Shown: positions 1-7,781 of the stretch, in pieces
Numbering within the stretch: position 1 is the stretch's first letter
Layout of the letters: each line of letters opens with the position of its first letter
DNA from: Rhizobium laguerreae
GTDB taxonomy: Bacteria > Pseudomonadota > Alphaproteobacteria > Rhizobiales > Rhizobiaceae
DNA length: 64,000 nucleotides
Direction of reading: 5' to 3'
NCBI RefSeq assembly: GCF_002008165.1
Contig: NZ_MRDM01000014.1
Span: forward strand, 1,116,001-1,180,000
Program-made: the position numbers and the translations under genes
Notes under the pieces: generated by a model
The model's database searches: none
What the model was told of the DNA's origin: nothing
What the model saw: the letters and a program-made list of their open reading frames with translations, nothing else

Positions 1-851
1 GCATCGTCACCAACCGCAAGATGTTCGGCACGCTTCTGACCGGCGTCGATCACATGCCGCACACCCACCAGCCCGGCAAGAACAACTTTACCCGCGGCGA
101 GCCCGAGCATGGCGGCGACATCGCCACCGAGCTCGAGCGTATCGTCACCCTGCATGACGCCTCCACCGTCGCCGCCGTCATCGTCGAGCCGGTGGCGGGC
201 TCCACCGGCGTCTTGATCCCACCGAAGGGCTACCTGCAGAAGCTGCGCGAGATTTGCACCAAACACGGCATCCTTCTGATCTTCGACGAGGTCATCACCG
301 GCTTCGGCCGCCTCGGCGCCCCCTTTGCCGCGCAATATTACGACGTCAAGCCCGACATGATCACCGCCGCCAAGGGACTGACCAACGGCGTCATTCCGAT
401 GGGCGCCGTCTTTGTCACCTCCGAGATTCATGATGCCTTCATGAACGGCCCGGAACACATGATCGAATTCTTCCACGGCTACACCTATTCCGGCAACCCG
501 ATCGCCTCCGCCGCCGCACTCGCCACGCTCGACACCTACAAGGAAGAGGGCCTGCTGACACGCGCCGCCGAGCTTTCCGACTACTGGGCCGACGCGCTGC
601 ATTCGCTGAAGGATTGCCCCAATGTCATCGACATCAGGAACACCGGCCTGATTGGCGCGATCGAACTCGACCCGATCGCCGGCGAGCCCACCAAGCGCGC
701 CTTCACCGCTTTCCTGAAAGCCTATGAAAGCGGCCTGCTGATCCGCACCACCGGCGATATCATCGCACTCTCCCCGCCGCTGATCATCGAGAAGCACCAC
801 ATCGACGAGCTCTTCGGCAAGCTGCGTACGATCCTCCAGAACAACATTTGA
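1..851 (+). CDS. Class III (omega) aminotransferase, 3' part
   Basis: C-terminal part of a PLP-dependent class III aminotransferase (aspartate aminotransferase family / omega-amino acid-pyruvate type), which moves an amino group to a keto acid in the cytoplasm. The frame is open to the left window edge (first full codon at base 3), so the start lies outside. Visible fold-type I signatures: IFDEVITGFGR (the Asp contacts the PLP pyridine ring) followed by AAKGLTNG, whose Lys should carry the PLP Schiff base. The ending ALSPPLIIEKHHIDEL is usual for the family. Substrate cannot be told from the fragment; beta-alanine, GABA or polyamine-derived amines are all possible. Confidence 0.85.
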   Translation, partial: IVTNRKMFGTLLTGVDHMPHTHQPGKNNFTRGEPEHGGDIATELERIVTLHDASTVAAVIVEPVAGSTGVLIPPKGYLQKLREICTKHGILLIFDEVITGFGRLGAPFAAQYYDVKPDMITAAKGLTNGVIPMGAVFVTSEIHDAFMNGPEHMIEFFHGYTYSGNPIASAAALATLDTYKEEGLLTRAAELSDYWADALHSLKDCPNVIDIRNTGLIGAIELDPIAGEPTKRAFTAFLKAYESGLLIRTTGDIIALSPPLIIEKHHIDELFGKLRTILQNNI

Positions 852-896
852 GAAATCTCTGAAGACTTCCGGCATCAGGGCCTGCGGCGGATGATT

Positions 897-985
897 CCTT
901 AAATCGGATTCGATTTAAGGATAGAATTATGCAGCAATTCAAAGTGTTACAGCGCCGCGCATCTGAATAGATGCGCGGCGCTGTA
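897..985. repeat. Palindromic intergenic element, family A copy 1
   Basis: Two perfect inverted repeats in tandem. The first (897-920) has 10-bp arms around GATT with core AAATCG/CGATTT. The second (947-986) has 18-bp arms around GAAT, built on AGCGCCGCGCATCT. Between them is the segment CAATTCAAAGTG, shared with the copy at 13355-13452. The architecture recalls Rhizobiaceae intergenic mosaic elements such as RIME (recalled, not searched). The second hairpin could also end transcription of the aminotransferase gene, though it lacks a strong T-run. Confidence 0.7.
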
Positions 986-1017
986 AATCCGCGCAGGCCT
1001 TTTTTGTTGGATAGGCC

Positions 1018-1932
1018 TCAGGTCACGGCGGCGACCGAAAGGCAGAGGGCGAACTTCTTCAGGAGCCGGCGATCGAATTGCCCCTCATTGCCAAGCATCC
1101 ATTTCAGGGCTTGGCTCGCACTCCATGGCGCCTTATACGGCCGCACGGAGGTCATGGCGTCATAGACGTCGCAAATCGCAGCAAGACGCGCATGGAAGCT
1201 GACCTGCGCTTCGGAAAGCCTGCGGGGATATCCCTTGCCGTCGATACGCTCATGATGGTTGAGGCAGACGTCGAGAACGATCTCCGGCATGCCTTCCTGG
1301 CGTGACAGGATTGCGTGCCCCTTTTCCGGATGATCGCGGATCATCTTGATCTCGTCCTCGTCCAGGCGCCCTTCCTTGTTGAGTATCTTGAGTGGAATTT
1401 CGAGCTTGCCGACGTCGTGCAGCAATCCTGCCGTGCCAAGCATCTGCACGGTCGTCTCGTCAAGTCCGAGATGACGGCCGAAAAGGATCATCAGCGCACT
1501 CACCGAAAGCGAATGCAGAAACGTCACTTCGTCCTTGGATTTCAGACGCGTAACGCTCAAAAAGACAGTGGGATTGTCATCCATCGACTTGGAGACCGAG
1601 GAAATCACCGGCGCCACCTGATCGAAGCTGATGCCATCACCATGCTGGAGCCGGCCGAAAACGCTTTCCAGGACCTGCACGGATTTCTGGATGGTCTCGC
1701 GTGCCGCCTTGGTGTCGATCTCGATATTGCCGCCTGGCAGACCGTCGATGTCGAGGCCTCTGCTGGTGTTGATGATAACACCTTCAATGCCGCTCTTACG
1801 AAGCTTCAGGGCATCGACTTCACGGCGCAACAGAAATCTCCGCTTGGACAGAAGAGGGTCCTGCCATGCACCCTCGATCGCCTCCACAAACATTCCGTTG
1901 CGCACCTGTCTGGCTTCGATACGCTTGAGCAT
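1018..1932 (-). CDS. HD-GYP domain protein with N-terminal DUF3391
   Basis: Probable cyclic-di-GMP phosphodiesterase. The N-terminal 90 or so residues (LKRIEARQVRNGMFVEAIEG) look like the DUF3391 domain that often precedes HD-GYP. The catalytic domain shows the HD pair in GLLHDVGKLEIP and the diagnostic HHERIDGKGYP motif, so metal-binding residues appear intact. The frame is open upstream to 2037, but I start at the ATG at 1932: it opens the DUF3391 segment and has AGGAAC about 10 bases upstream, while the upstream residues look unlike protein. It is a stand-alone gene. Loss of c-di-GMP usually favours motility over biofilm; here that is inference. Confidence 0.85.
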   Translation of the reverse strand: MLKRIEARQVRNGMFVEAIEGAWQDPLLSKRRFLLRREVDALKLRKSGIEGVIINTSRGLDIDGLPGGNIEIDTKAARETIQKSVQVLESVFGRLQHGDGISFDQVAPVISSVSKSMDDNPTVFLSVTRLKSKDEVTFLHSLSVSALMILFGRHLGLDETTVQMLGTAGLLHDVGKLEIPLKILNKEGRLDEDEIKMIRDHPEKGHAILSRQEGMPEIVLDVCLNHHERIDGKGYPRRLSEAQVSFHARLAAICDVYDAMTSVRPYKAPWSASQALKWMLGNEGQFDRRLLKKFALCLSVAAVT

Positions 1933-2413
1933 CCAGATCTCTGTTCCTGAAATATCTCTCTGTTTATTATCGACCGTTCTTTTGCATCGCAGCAATATAT
2001 GCACGAACAATGATTCTACTCTAATTGGTACAATCAAGCGTTAATCTCGAAACCGAATTCGGCTATTCAGAAAGACGAAGAGTTTCGCGAAATTCGGCAG
2101 GTTCATCGGCACCGCGCAGATGCGGGTAAAACACCCTCCGGAGCTCTGCAGACGACGCCACGATCGACGATTTTGGTTATTTCGCGCCGGATCGGCTCGA
2201 TTTTCGTTTCATTTTGTTATCAACTTGCGAAATCTCACCAAAATTCTTAGAAATCTTGCCGTTGCACCCATTTGAGCCAAATATGGCCGGAGGGCGCATC
2301 GATCGCGCCGATATCGATCGTCCTTGGCACGGCCTGGGGGCCGTTGAACGATCCGGAAAATCCGGCGCGGCACCTCATCGCGGGTCGAAAGACCCCATCC
2401 AAGGAGACAGACA
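1933..2413. other. Intergenic region upstream of binding-protein gene
   Basis: About 480 bases with no convincing gene; AT-richer than its flanks near 2200-2290. It should hold divergent promoters for the HD-GYP gene and the binding protein. A weak sigma-70-like candidate is CTTGCC at 2255-2260 and CAAATA at 2278-2283 with a 17-base spacer. A CGATCG/CGATCG repeat around 2300-2325 has no assigned role. Confidence 0.35.
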
Positions 2414-3517
2414 ATGACCCTCAAGACATTGACGGCGACCCTCGTCGCGTCGCTCGCCTTTGCGCCGCTTGCCCATGCCGATATCACCATCGGCCTGATC
2501 GCGCCGCTGACCGGCCCTGTCGCCGCCTACGGCGACCAAGTGAAGAACGGCGCTCAGACCGCCGTCGACGAGATCAACAAGAAGGGCGGAATTCTTGGCG
2601 AGAAGGTCGTCCTCGAACTGGCCGACGATGCCGGCGAACCGAAACAGGGCGTTTCCGCCGCCAACAAGGTCGTCGGCGACGGCATCCGCTTCGTCGTCGG
2701 CCCGGTGACATCGGGCGTCGCCATTCCCGTTTCGGACGTGCTTGCTGAAAACGGCGTGCTGATGGTTACTCCGACCGCGACGGCCCCCGACTTGACCAAG
2801 CGCGGCCTGACCAACGTGTTGCGCACCTGCGGCCGGGACGATCAGCAGGCCGAAGTCGCCGCCAAATATGTGCTGAAGAATTTCAAGGACAAGCGCGTCG
2901 CCATCGTCAACGACAAGGGCGCCTACGGTAAGGGCCTCGCCGATGCCTTCAAGGCGACGCTGAACGCCGGCGGCATCACCGAAGTCATCAACGACGCGAT
3001 CACGCCTGGTGACAAGGATTTCAGCGCGCTCACCACCCGCATCAAGTCCGAGAAGGTCGACGTGGTCTATTTCGGCGGCTACCACCCGGAAGGCGGCCTG
3101 CTCGCGCGCCAGCTGCATGACCTCGCCGCCAACACGACGATCATCGGCGGCGACGGACTCTCCAACACCGAATTCTGGGCAATCGGCACGGATGCGGCAG
3201 GAGGCACGATCTTCACCAACGCTTCCGACGCCACCAAGAGCCCGGATTCCAAAGCCGCAGCCGACGCGCTCGCCGCCAAGAACATCCCCGCCGAAGCCTT
3301 CACGCTAAACGCCTATGCCGCCGTCGAGGTACTGAAAGCCGGCATCGAGAAGGCCGGCAGCGCCGAGGATGCGGAAGCCGTCGCGACCGCGTTGAAGGAC
3401 GGCAAGGAGATCCCGACCGCCATCGGCAAGGTCACCTACGGCGAGACCGGCGACCTGACCTCGCAGAGCTTCTCGCTCTACAAGTGGGAAGCCGGCAAGA
3501 TCGTCGCCGCCGAGTAA
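2414..3517 (+). CDS. Periplasmic binding protein, branched-chain amino acid ABC type
   Basis: Secreted type I solute-binding protein of the Leu/Ile/Val (LivJ/LivK/BraC) family, 367 aa. A signal peptide covers about residues 1-22 with cleavage likely after AHA; the mature protein opens with DITIGLIAPLTGPVAAYGDQ, the usual start of the family. Later segments such as YFGGYHPEGGLLARQ match the ligand-binding lobes. A strong ribosome site, AAGGAGA, stands about 7 bases before the ATG. No permease or ATPase gene adjoins it, so it must serve a transporter encoded elsewhere, as is common for rhizobial orphan binding proteins. Ligand is probably a branched-chain or related hydrophobic amino acid. Confidence 0.85.
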   Translation: MTLKTLTATLVASLAFAPLAHADITIGLIAPLTGPVAAYGDQVKNGAQTAVDEINKKGGILGEKVVLELADDAGEPKQGVSAANKVVGDGIRFVVGPVTSGVAIPVSDVLAENGVLMVTPTATAPDLTKRGLTNVLRTCGRDDQQAEVAAKYVLKNFKDKRVAIVNDKGAYGKGLADAFKATLNAGGITEVINDAITPGDKDFSALTTRIKSEKVDVVYFGGYHPEGGLLARQLHDLAANTTIIGGDGLSNTEFWAIGTDAAGGTIFTNASDATKSPDSKAAADALAAKNIPAEAFTLNAYAAVEVLKAGIEKAGSAEDAEAVATALKDGKEIPTAIGKVTYGETGDLTSQSFSLYKWEAGKIVAAE

Positions 3518-3537
3518 ACCATCGCTGACCGTCACCG

Positions 3538-3570
3538 ACCGGGCGCCCCTGTGGCGCCCGGTTTCGTTTT
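3538..3570 (+). terminator. Rho-independent terminator after binding-protein gene
   Basis: Perfect 10-bp GC-rich stem (ACCGGGCGCC at 3538-3547 pairing with GGCGCCCGGT at 3553-3562), 5-base loop, then TTCGTTTTT. It lies 20 bases after the stop codon at 3517. Confidence 0.8.
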
Positions 3571-3637
3571 TGCGGCACTCGCTTGTCGCGGCAGATCGGC
3601 TATAAGTTTCGGAATCGGTTGTAATGTGAGCAATGCC

Positions 3638-5335
3638 ATGACCAGCAGACTCGAACGTCTCATCGACCAGGGCGTCGGCCGCGTGCCGGCCGATATCGTG
3701 CTGAAGGGCGGCTGCTTCTTCGATCTCGTCACCGGCGAACTCGTCCAGTCGGACATCGCCATCGGCGCCGATCGCATCGTCGGCACCTCAGGCAATTATG
3801 AGGGCGAGACCGAGATCGACATCTCGGGCAGGATCGTCGTTCCCGGCTTCATCGACACGCATCTGCATATCGAATCTTCGCTGGTGACTCCGCATGAATT
3901 CGACCGCTGCGTTCTGCCCTATGGCGTCACCACCGTCATCTGCGATCCGCACGAGATCGCCAATGTCCTCGGAGCCGCCGGCATCGAATTCTTTCTTGAA
4001 TCCGCGCTGGAGACGATCATGGACATCCGCGTCCAGCTCTCTTCCTGCGTTCCGGCCACGCATCTCGAAACCTCCGGCGCCGACCTGCCGATCGAAAGCC
4101 TCCTGCCCTACCGCCACCATCCGAAGGTCATCGGCCTTGCCGAATTCATGAATTTCCCCGGCGTGATCCACAAGGATCCCGTCTGCATGGCCAAGCTCGA
4201 TGCCTTCCAGGGCGGCCATATCGACGGTCACGCGCCGCTGCTCTCAGGCAACGACCTCAACGGTTACCTCTCGTCCGGCGTCCGCACCGAGCACGAATGC
4301 ACGACCTCCGCCGAAGCGCTGGAAAAGATCCGCAAGGGCATGCATATCCTCGTGCGCGAGGGTTCGGTATCCAAGGATCTCGTTGCGCTGATACCCATTA
4401 TCACCGAGCGGCTTTCACCCTTCCTCGCGCTTTGCACCGACGACCGCAATCCGCTCGATATCGCCGAACAGGGCCATCTTGATCATATGATCCGCACAGC
4501 GATCGCGAGCGGCGTCGAGCCCCTGGCGATCTACCGCGCCGCCTCGATTTCGGCCGCCCGCGCCTTCGGTCTGAGGGACCGCGGCCTGGTCGCGCCCGGC
4601 TGGCGCGCCGATCTGGTGGTGCTCGACAGCCTGGAAAACTGCCGCGCCGACATGGTCTTTTCCGCCGGCCGCCGCGTCACCGATGCGCTCTTTTCCTCGC
4701 GCAGGCCGGTTGCCCCGATCGGCCTCGACAGCGTCAAGGCCCGTCCCGTCAACGCCGCCCATTTCGGCGTCCCGGTCGCCGAAGGCGAGACGCCTGTCAT
4801 CGGCGTCATGCCGGGCAAGATCATCACCGAGCATCGCCGCTACCGCCTGCCCGTCAGGGGCAACGAGACGACCGTCGATCTTGCCAATGATATCATCAAG
4901 GTCGCCGTCATCGAGCGCCACGGCAAGAACGGCAACCATGCCAACGGCTTCGTCCAGGGTTTTGGCCTGAAGAAGGGTGCGATCGCCTCGACCGTCGGCC
5001 ATGACAGCCACAATATCTGCGTGGTCGGTGTCAACGAGGACGACATGGCACGCGCCGCAAACCGCCTCGGCCAGATCAAGGGCGGCTTCGTCGTCGTCGA
5101 AGACGGCAAGGTCACCGGCGAAATCGCCCTGCCCATCGCCGGCTTGATGAGCCTCGAGCCCTATGAGACGGTCCGCGATACGCTCCACCAACTGCGCAAA
5201 GCCGCCTTGGCGCTGGGCGCCACGCTGGAGGAACCCTTTCTCCAACTCGCCTTCCTACCGCTGCCGGTCATCCCGCACCTGAAGATATCCGACCGCGGCA
5301 TGGTGGATGTGGACAAGTTCGCGCTGATCGGGTGA
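3638..5335 (+). CDS. ade: Adenine deaminase
   Basis: Converts adenine to hypoxanthine and ammonia; 565 aa, the usual length of the bacterial Ade family (amidohydrolase superfamily, metal-dependent). Metal-site motif DTHLHIESS is near residue 75, followed by GVTTVICDPHEIANV; further motifs are DGHAPLLSG and the CTDDRNPLDI segment with a catalytic Asp. The C-terminal domain has QGFGLKKGAIAST and VGHDSHN. The frame opens at 3551, inside the preceding terminator, so I choose the ATG at 3638 (MTSRLERLI); a GTG at 3626 is an alternative. It feeds adenine into the purine-catabolic genes found farther along the window. Confidence 0.93.
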   Translation: MTSRLERLIDQGVGRVPADIVLKGGCFFDLVTGELVQSDIAIGADRIVGTSGNYEGETEIDISGRIVVPGFIDTHLHIESSLVTPHEFDRCVLPYGVTTVICDPHEIANVLGAAGIEFFLESALETIMDIRVQLSSCVPATHLETSGADLPIESLLPYRHHPKVIGLAEFMNFPGVIHKDPVCMAKLDAFQGGHIDGHAPLLSGNDLNGYLSSGVRTEHECTTSAEALEKIRKGMHILVREGSVSKDLVALIPIITERLSPFLALCTDDRNPLDIAEQGHLDHMIRTAIASGVEPLAIYRAASISAARAFGLRDRGLVAPGWRADLVVLDSLENCRADMVFSAGRRVTDALFSSRRPVAPIGLDSVKARPVNAAHFGVPVAEGETPVIGVMPGKIITEHRRYRLPVRGNETTVDLANDIIKVAVIERHGKNGNHANGFVQGFGLKKGAIASTVGHDSHNICVVGVNEDDMARAANRLGQIKGGFVVVEDGKVTGEIALPIAGLMSLEPYETVRDTLHQLRKAALALGATLEEPFLQLAFLPLPVIPHLKISDRGMVDVDKFALIG

Positions 5336-5393
5336 CGGAATCCTTGGCAAATTCCGCGGCAGCGCTTATTTTGCGGTAACGTTGGAGCCGATT

Positions 5394-5594
5394 ATGACGA
5401 AGCTGGAACAGATTGAAAAGATCGTTACCGAACTCGATAAGTACGAGTTCGAAGCCTTTTCGGCGTGGTTTGAAGCCCTTCAAGCCGAACGCTGGGACAG
5501 GCAGATGGAAGCAGATGCTGCTAGTGGCAAACTCGATCATCTCGCCGAGAAGGCCTTTGCCGATTTTCGTGCCGGAAAGACAAGACGGCTTTGA
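5394..5594 (+). CDS. Putative antitoxin of a type II toxin-antitoxin pair
   Basis: A 66-aa acidic, helix-rich protein (MTKLEQIEKIVTELDKYEFE...) with no recognised DNA-binding motif. I infer an antitoxin role from position: its stop codon overlaps the start of a RelE/ParE-like gene (TTGA, 5591-5594), the standard gene order. The ATG at 5394 is preferred over the TTG at 5382. The motif WFEALQAERWDRQMEADAA resembles small antitoxins that accompany HigB/ParE-like toxins, but the similarity is from memory. Confidence 0.6.
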   Translation: MTKLEQIEKIVTELDKYEFEAFSAWFEALQAERWDRQMEADAASGKLDHLAEKAFADFRAGKTRRL

Positions 5595-5845
5595 AACACC
5601 ACGCAACTCCCGCCTTCTGGGAGGCGTATGACCGCTTGCCTGAACAGATACGCAAGTTGGCTGACGGAAACTTCGATCTGCTCAAACAAGATCCCAGACA
5701 TCCCTCCTTGCATTTCAAACGCGTCGGCCGGTTTTGGTCGGCGCGCGTCGGTGCATCCTGGAGAGCTTTAGCCGTCAGTGACGGAGATGACATCATCTGG
5801 TTTTGGATCGGCTCGCACGCAGATTACGATAAGCTTCTGAAATAA
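5591..5845 (+). CDS. RelE/ParE-superfamily toxin-like protein
   Basis: An 84-aa protein with the compact RelE/ParE look: N-terminal helices (FWEAYDRLPEQIRKLADGNFDLLKQDP), a SLHFKRVGRFWSARVG strand region, and a C-terminal WFWIGSHADYDKLL. The final H-x-x-Y pattern with upstream Arg residues is typical of the family. The likely start is TTG overlapping the antitoxin stop by 4 bases, pointing to translational coupling. Expected action is ribosome-dependent mRNA cleavage or gyrase poisoning, neutralised by the upstream protein; which of these cannot be told. It ends 3 bases before the convergent alpha-glucosidase gene. Confidence 0.7.
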   Translation: MKHHATPAFWEAYDRLPEQIRKLADGNFDLLKQDPRHPSLHFKRVGRFWSARVGASWRALAVSDGDDIIWFWIGSHADYDKLLK

Positions 5846-5848
5846 CCG

Positions 5849-7495
5849 TCAAACCCGCGCACAAAACCCATCCAGCGCCGCAAGCTTCACTGACCCCGTG
5901 CCCGCTACCGCCTCGAAGCCCGGAATCTCAAGCGGTTCCCCGAGCACCATACCATCAGGCAGACGGAATTCCGTCGGTTTGCGCGTCAGGTTGAAGACGA
6001 AGAGCAGTTTTTCGCCGTCCTTTTCGCGGGTGAAGGCGAGCAGGTCCTGGTTGGTGCCGATGAAGATCATGTCGCCGTCGATCAGCGCCGGGTGGCTCTT
6101 CCGGAATGCGAGCGTCCTGCGGTAGTGATGCAGCACCGAGTTGTCGCCCGCCTCCTGCGTATCCACGGAAAGCGCTGCCTGCTCGTAAGGCACCGGCAGC
6201 CAACTCTTTTCCGCGGAGGTGAAGCCCGCATGCGCCTTGCCGGCTTCCCAGGGCATCGGCGTGCGGCATCCATCGCGGCCCTTGAAGGCCGGCCAGAAGC
6301 GGATGCCGTAGGGATCGCGAAGGTCTTCGAAGGCGAGCTCCGCCTCGGGCAGACCGAGCTCCTCGCCCTGATAGAGGCAGATCGAGCCGCGCAGCGCCGC
6401 AAGCACCGAGATCGCCAGCTTGGCGATGGCGGGGCGCTCTTCCTCCGTCAGCGCAAACCGGCTGACATGGCGCATGACGTCGTGGTTGGAAAAAGCCCAG
6501 CAGACCCAGCCGTCCGTGACCGCCTTCTGGAAAGCTTCGACGCAGCCGCGGATATGCTCGGCGGTGAAATCCGGTCCGAGCAGATCGAATGTGTAGCACA
6601 TGTGCAGCTTGTCGCCGCCGCTCGTATAGGCGCCAACCGTCTTCAGCGAACGCGCTCCATCGCCGACCTCGCCGACAGTCGTGCGATCCTCGTACTGATC
6701 GAGCAGCACCCGGAAGCGTTTGAGGAAATCGACATTTTCCGGCTGCGTCTTGTCATAAAGATGGTTCTGCATGCCGTAGGGATTGGTATCGGGCGCATCG
6801 AGGCCTGCATCATCCTCGTCGGGCTCGTGCGGCGGATTGCTCCTGAGCAGCTTGTCGCAGAAATAATAGTTGACCGTGTCCAGGCGGAAGCCGTCGACGC
6901 CGCGGTCGAGCCAGAACTTCACTGTCTCCAGCACCGCATCCTGCACCGCCTTGCTGTGGAAGTTGAGGTCCGGCTGCGAGGTCAGGAAATTGTGCTGGTA
7001 ATATTGCCGGCGCACGCCATCCCACTCCCAGCCCGGCCCGCCGAAGATCGACAGCCAGTTATTCGGCGCCGTGCCGTCAGGCTTCGGGTCGGCCCAGACA
7101 TACCAGTCCGCCTTAGGATTGGTCCGGCTCGACCGGCTCTCGACGAACCAGGGATGCCGGTCGGAGGTATGCGAGATCACCTGGTCGATGACGACCTTGA
7201 TGCCGAGCCGGTGGGCTTCGGCCATCATCTCGTCGAAATCGGCGAGCGTGCCGAAGATCGGATCGACGTCGCAATAATCGGAAACGTCGTAGCCCATGTC
7301 GGCCATCGGCGACTTGAAGAAGGGCGAGAGCCAGATCGCGTCGACGCCGAGGCTGGCAATATGCGGCAGCCGGCGGGTGATTCCCCTGAGATCGCCGAGA
7401 CCATCGCTGTTGGTGTCCTGAAACGAGCGCGGATAGACCTGATAGATCACCGCACCGCGCCACCAGTCCGCACTCCCGCCTGCCTGCAATGCCAT
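5849..7495 (-). CDS. aglA: Alpha-glucosidase, glycoside hydrolase family 13
   Basis: Cytoplasmic GH13 alpha-glucosidase, 548 aa, acting on small alpha-glucosides such as sucrose, maltose or trehalose-type sugars; closest in kind to oligo-1,6-glucosidase and rhizobial AglA. Conserved regions in order: WWRGAVIYQVYPRSFQDTN, GVDAIWLSPFFKSPMADMGYDV, DQVISHTSDRHPWF, GFRLDTVN (catalytic nucleophile Asp), TVGEVGD (acid/base Glu) and FSNHDVMRH (transition-state Asp). No signal peptide. In Sinorhizobium aglA sits in an aglEFGAK transport operon; here it stands alone next to an opp operon, so the transporter must be elsewhere. The exact substrate is inference. Confidence 0.88.
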   Translation of the reverse strand: MALQAGGSADWWRGAVIYQVYPRSFQDTNSDGLGDLRGITRRLPHIASLGVDAIWLSPFFKSPMADMGYDVSDYCDVDPIFGTLADFDEMMAEAHRLGIKVVIDQVISHTSDRHPWFVESRSSRTNPKADWYVWADPKPDGTAPNNWLSIFGGPGWEWDGVRRQYYQHNFLTSQPDLNFHSKAVQDAVLETVKFWLDRGVDGFRLDTVNYYFCDKLLRSNPPHEPDEDDAGLDAPDTNPYGMQNHLYDKTQPENVDFLKRFRVLLDQYEDRTTVGEVGDGARSLKTVGAYTSGGDKLHMCYTFDLLGPDFTAEHIRGCVEAFQKAVTDGWVCWAFSNHDVMRHVSRFALTEEERPAIAKLAISVLAALRGSICLYQGEELGLPEAELAFEDLRDPYGIRFWPAFKGRDGCRTPMPWEAGKAHAGFTSAEKSWLPVPYEQAALSVDTQEAGDNSVLHHYRRTLAFRKSHPALIDGDMIFIGTNQDLLAFTREKDGEKLLFVFNLTRKPTEFRLPDGMVLGEPLEIPGFEAVAGTGSVKLAALDGFCARV

Positions 7496-7781
7496 CGGCT
7501 ACATCTCCTGCCTCGTTTGCGCTCGCCACACTAAAGCGGACGAAACAAAAGACAACCATGTGAAGCGGTTATGAAGGTGTTGCGAAACGCCGCGACGCAT
7601 CGTCGCGAACCGACAAGGGGGAGACGTACATAGGCTTGTCCACAACCCGGTTCCACCCTCCGGATTTGGGGTTGCAACGCAAAGCCTTTGCGATAATGTG
7701 CGCGCTGACCTGCACGTAAGAGGTCAAACACCGGGAACAAATGTCTAATAAAGGCGAAAAGCCTAGAAAGGTGGACCCACC
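7496..7781. other. Divergent intergenic region between aglA and oppA
   Basis: About 286 bases holding the promoters for aglA (left) and the opp operon (right). The oppA ribosome site GAAAGGTGG precedes the ATG at 7782. Short dyads occur (for example AGGC-GAAAA-GCCT near 7755-7770), but nothing matches a named operator. Confidence 0.4.

Noticed and set aside
2322..2340. TGGCACGG-like sequence upstream of the binding-protein gene as a sigma-54 promoter
   Set aside because: The -12 element would read GGGG instead of TTGC; only the -24 half matches.
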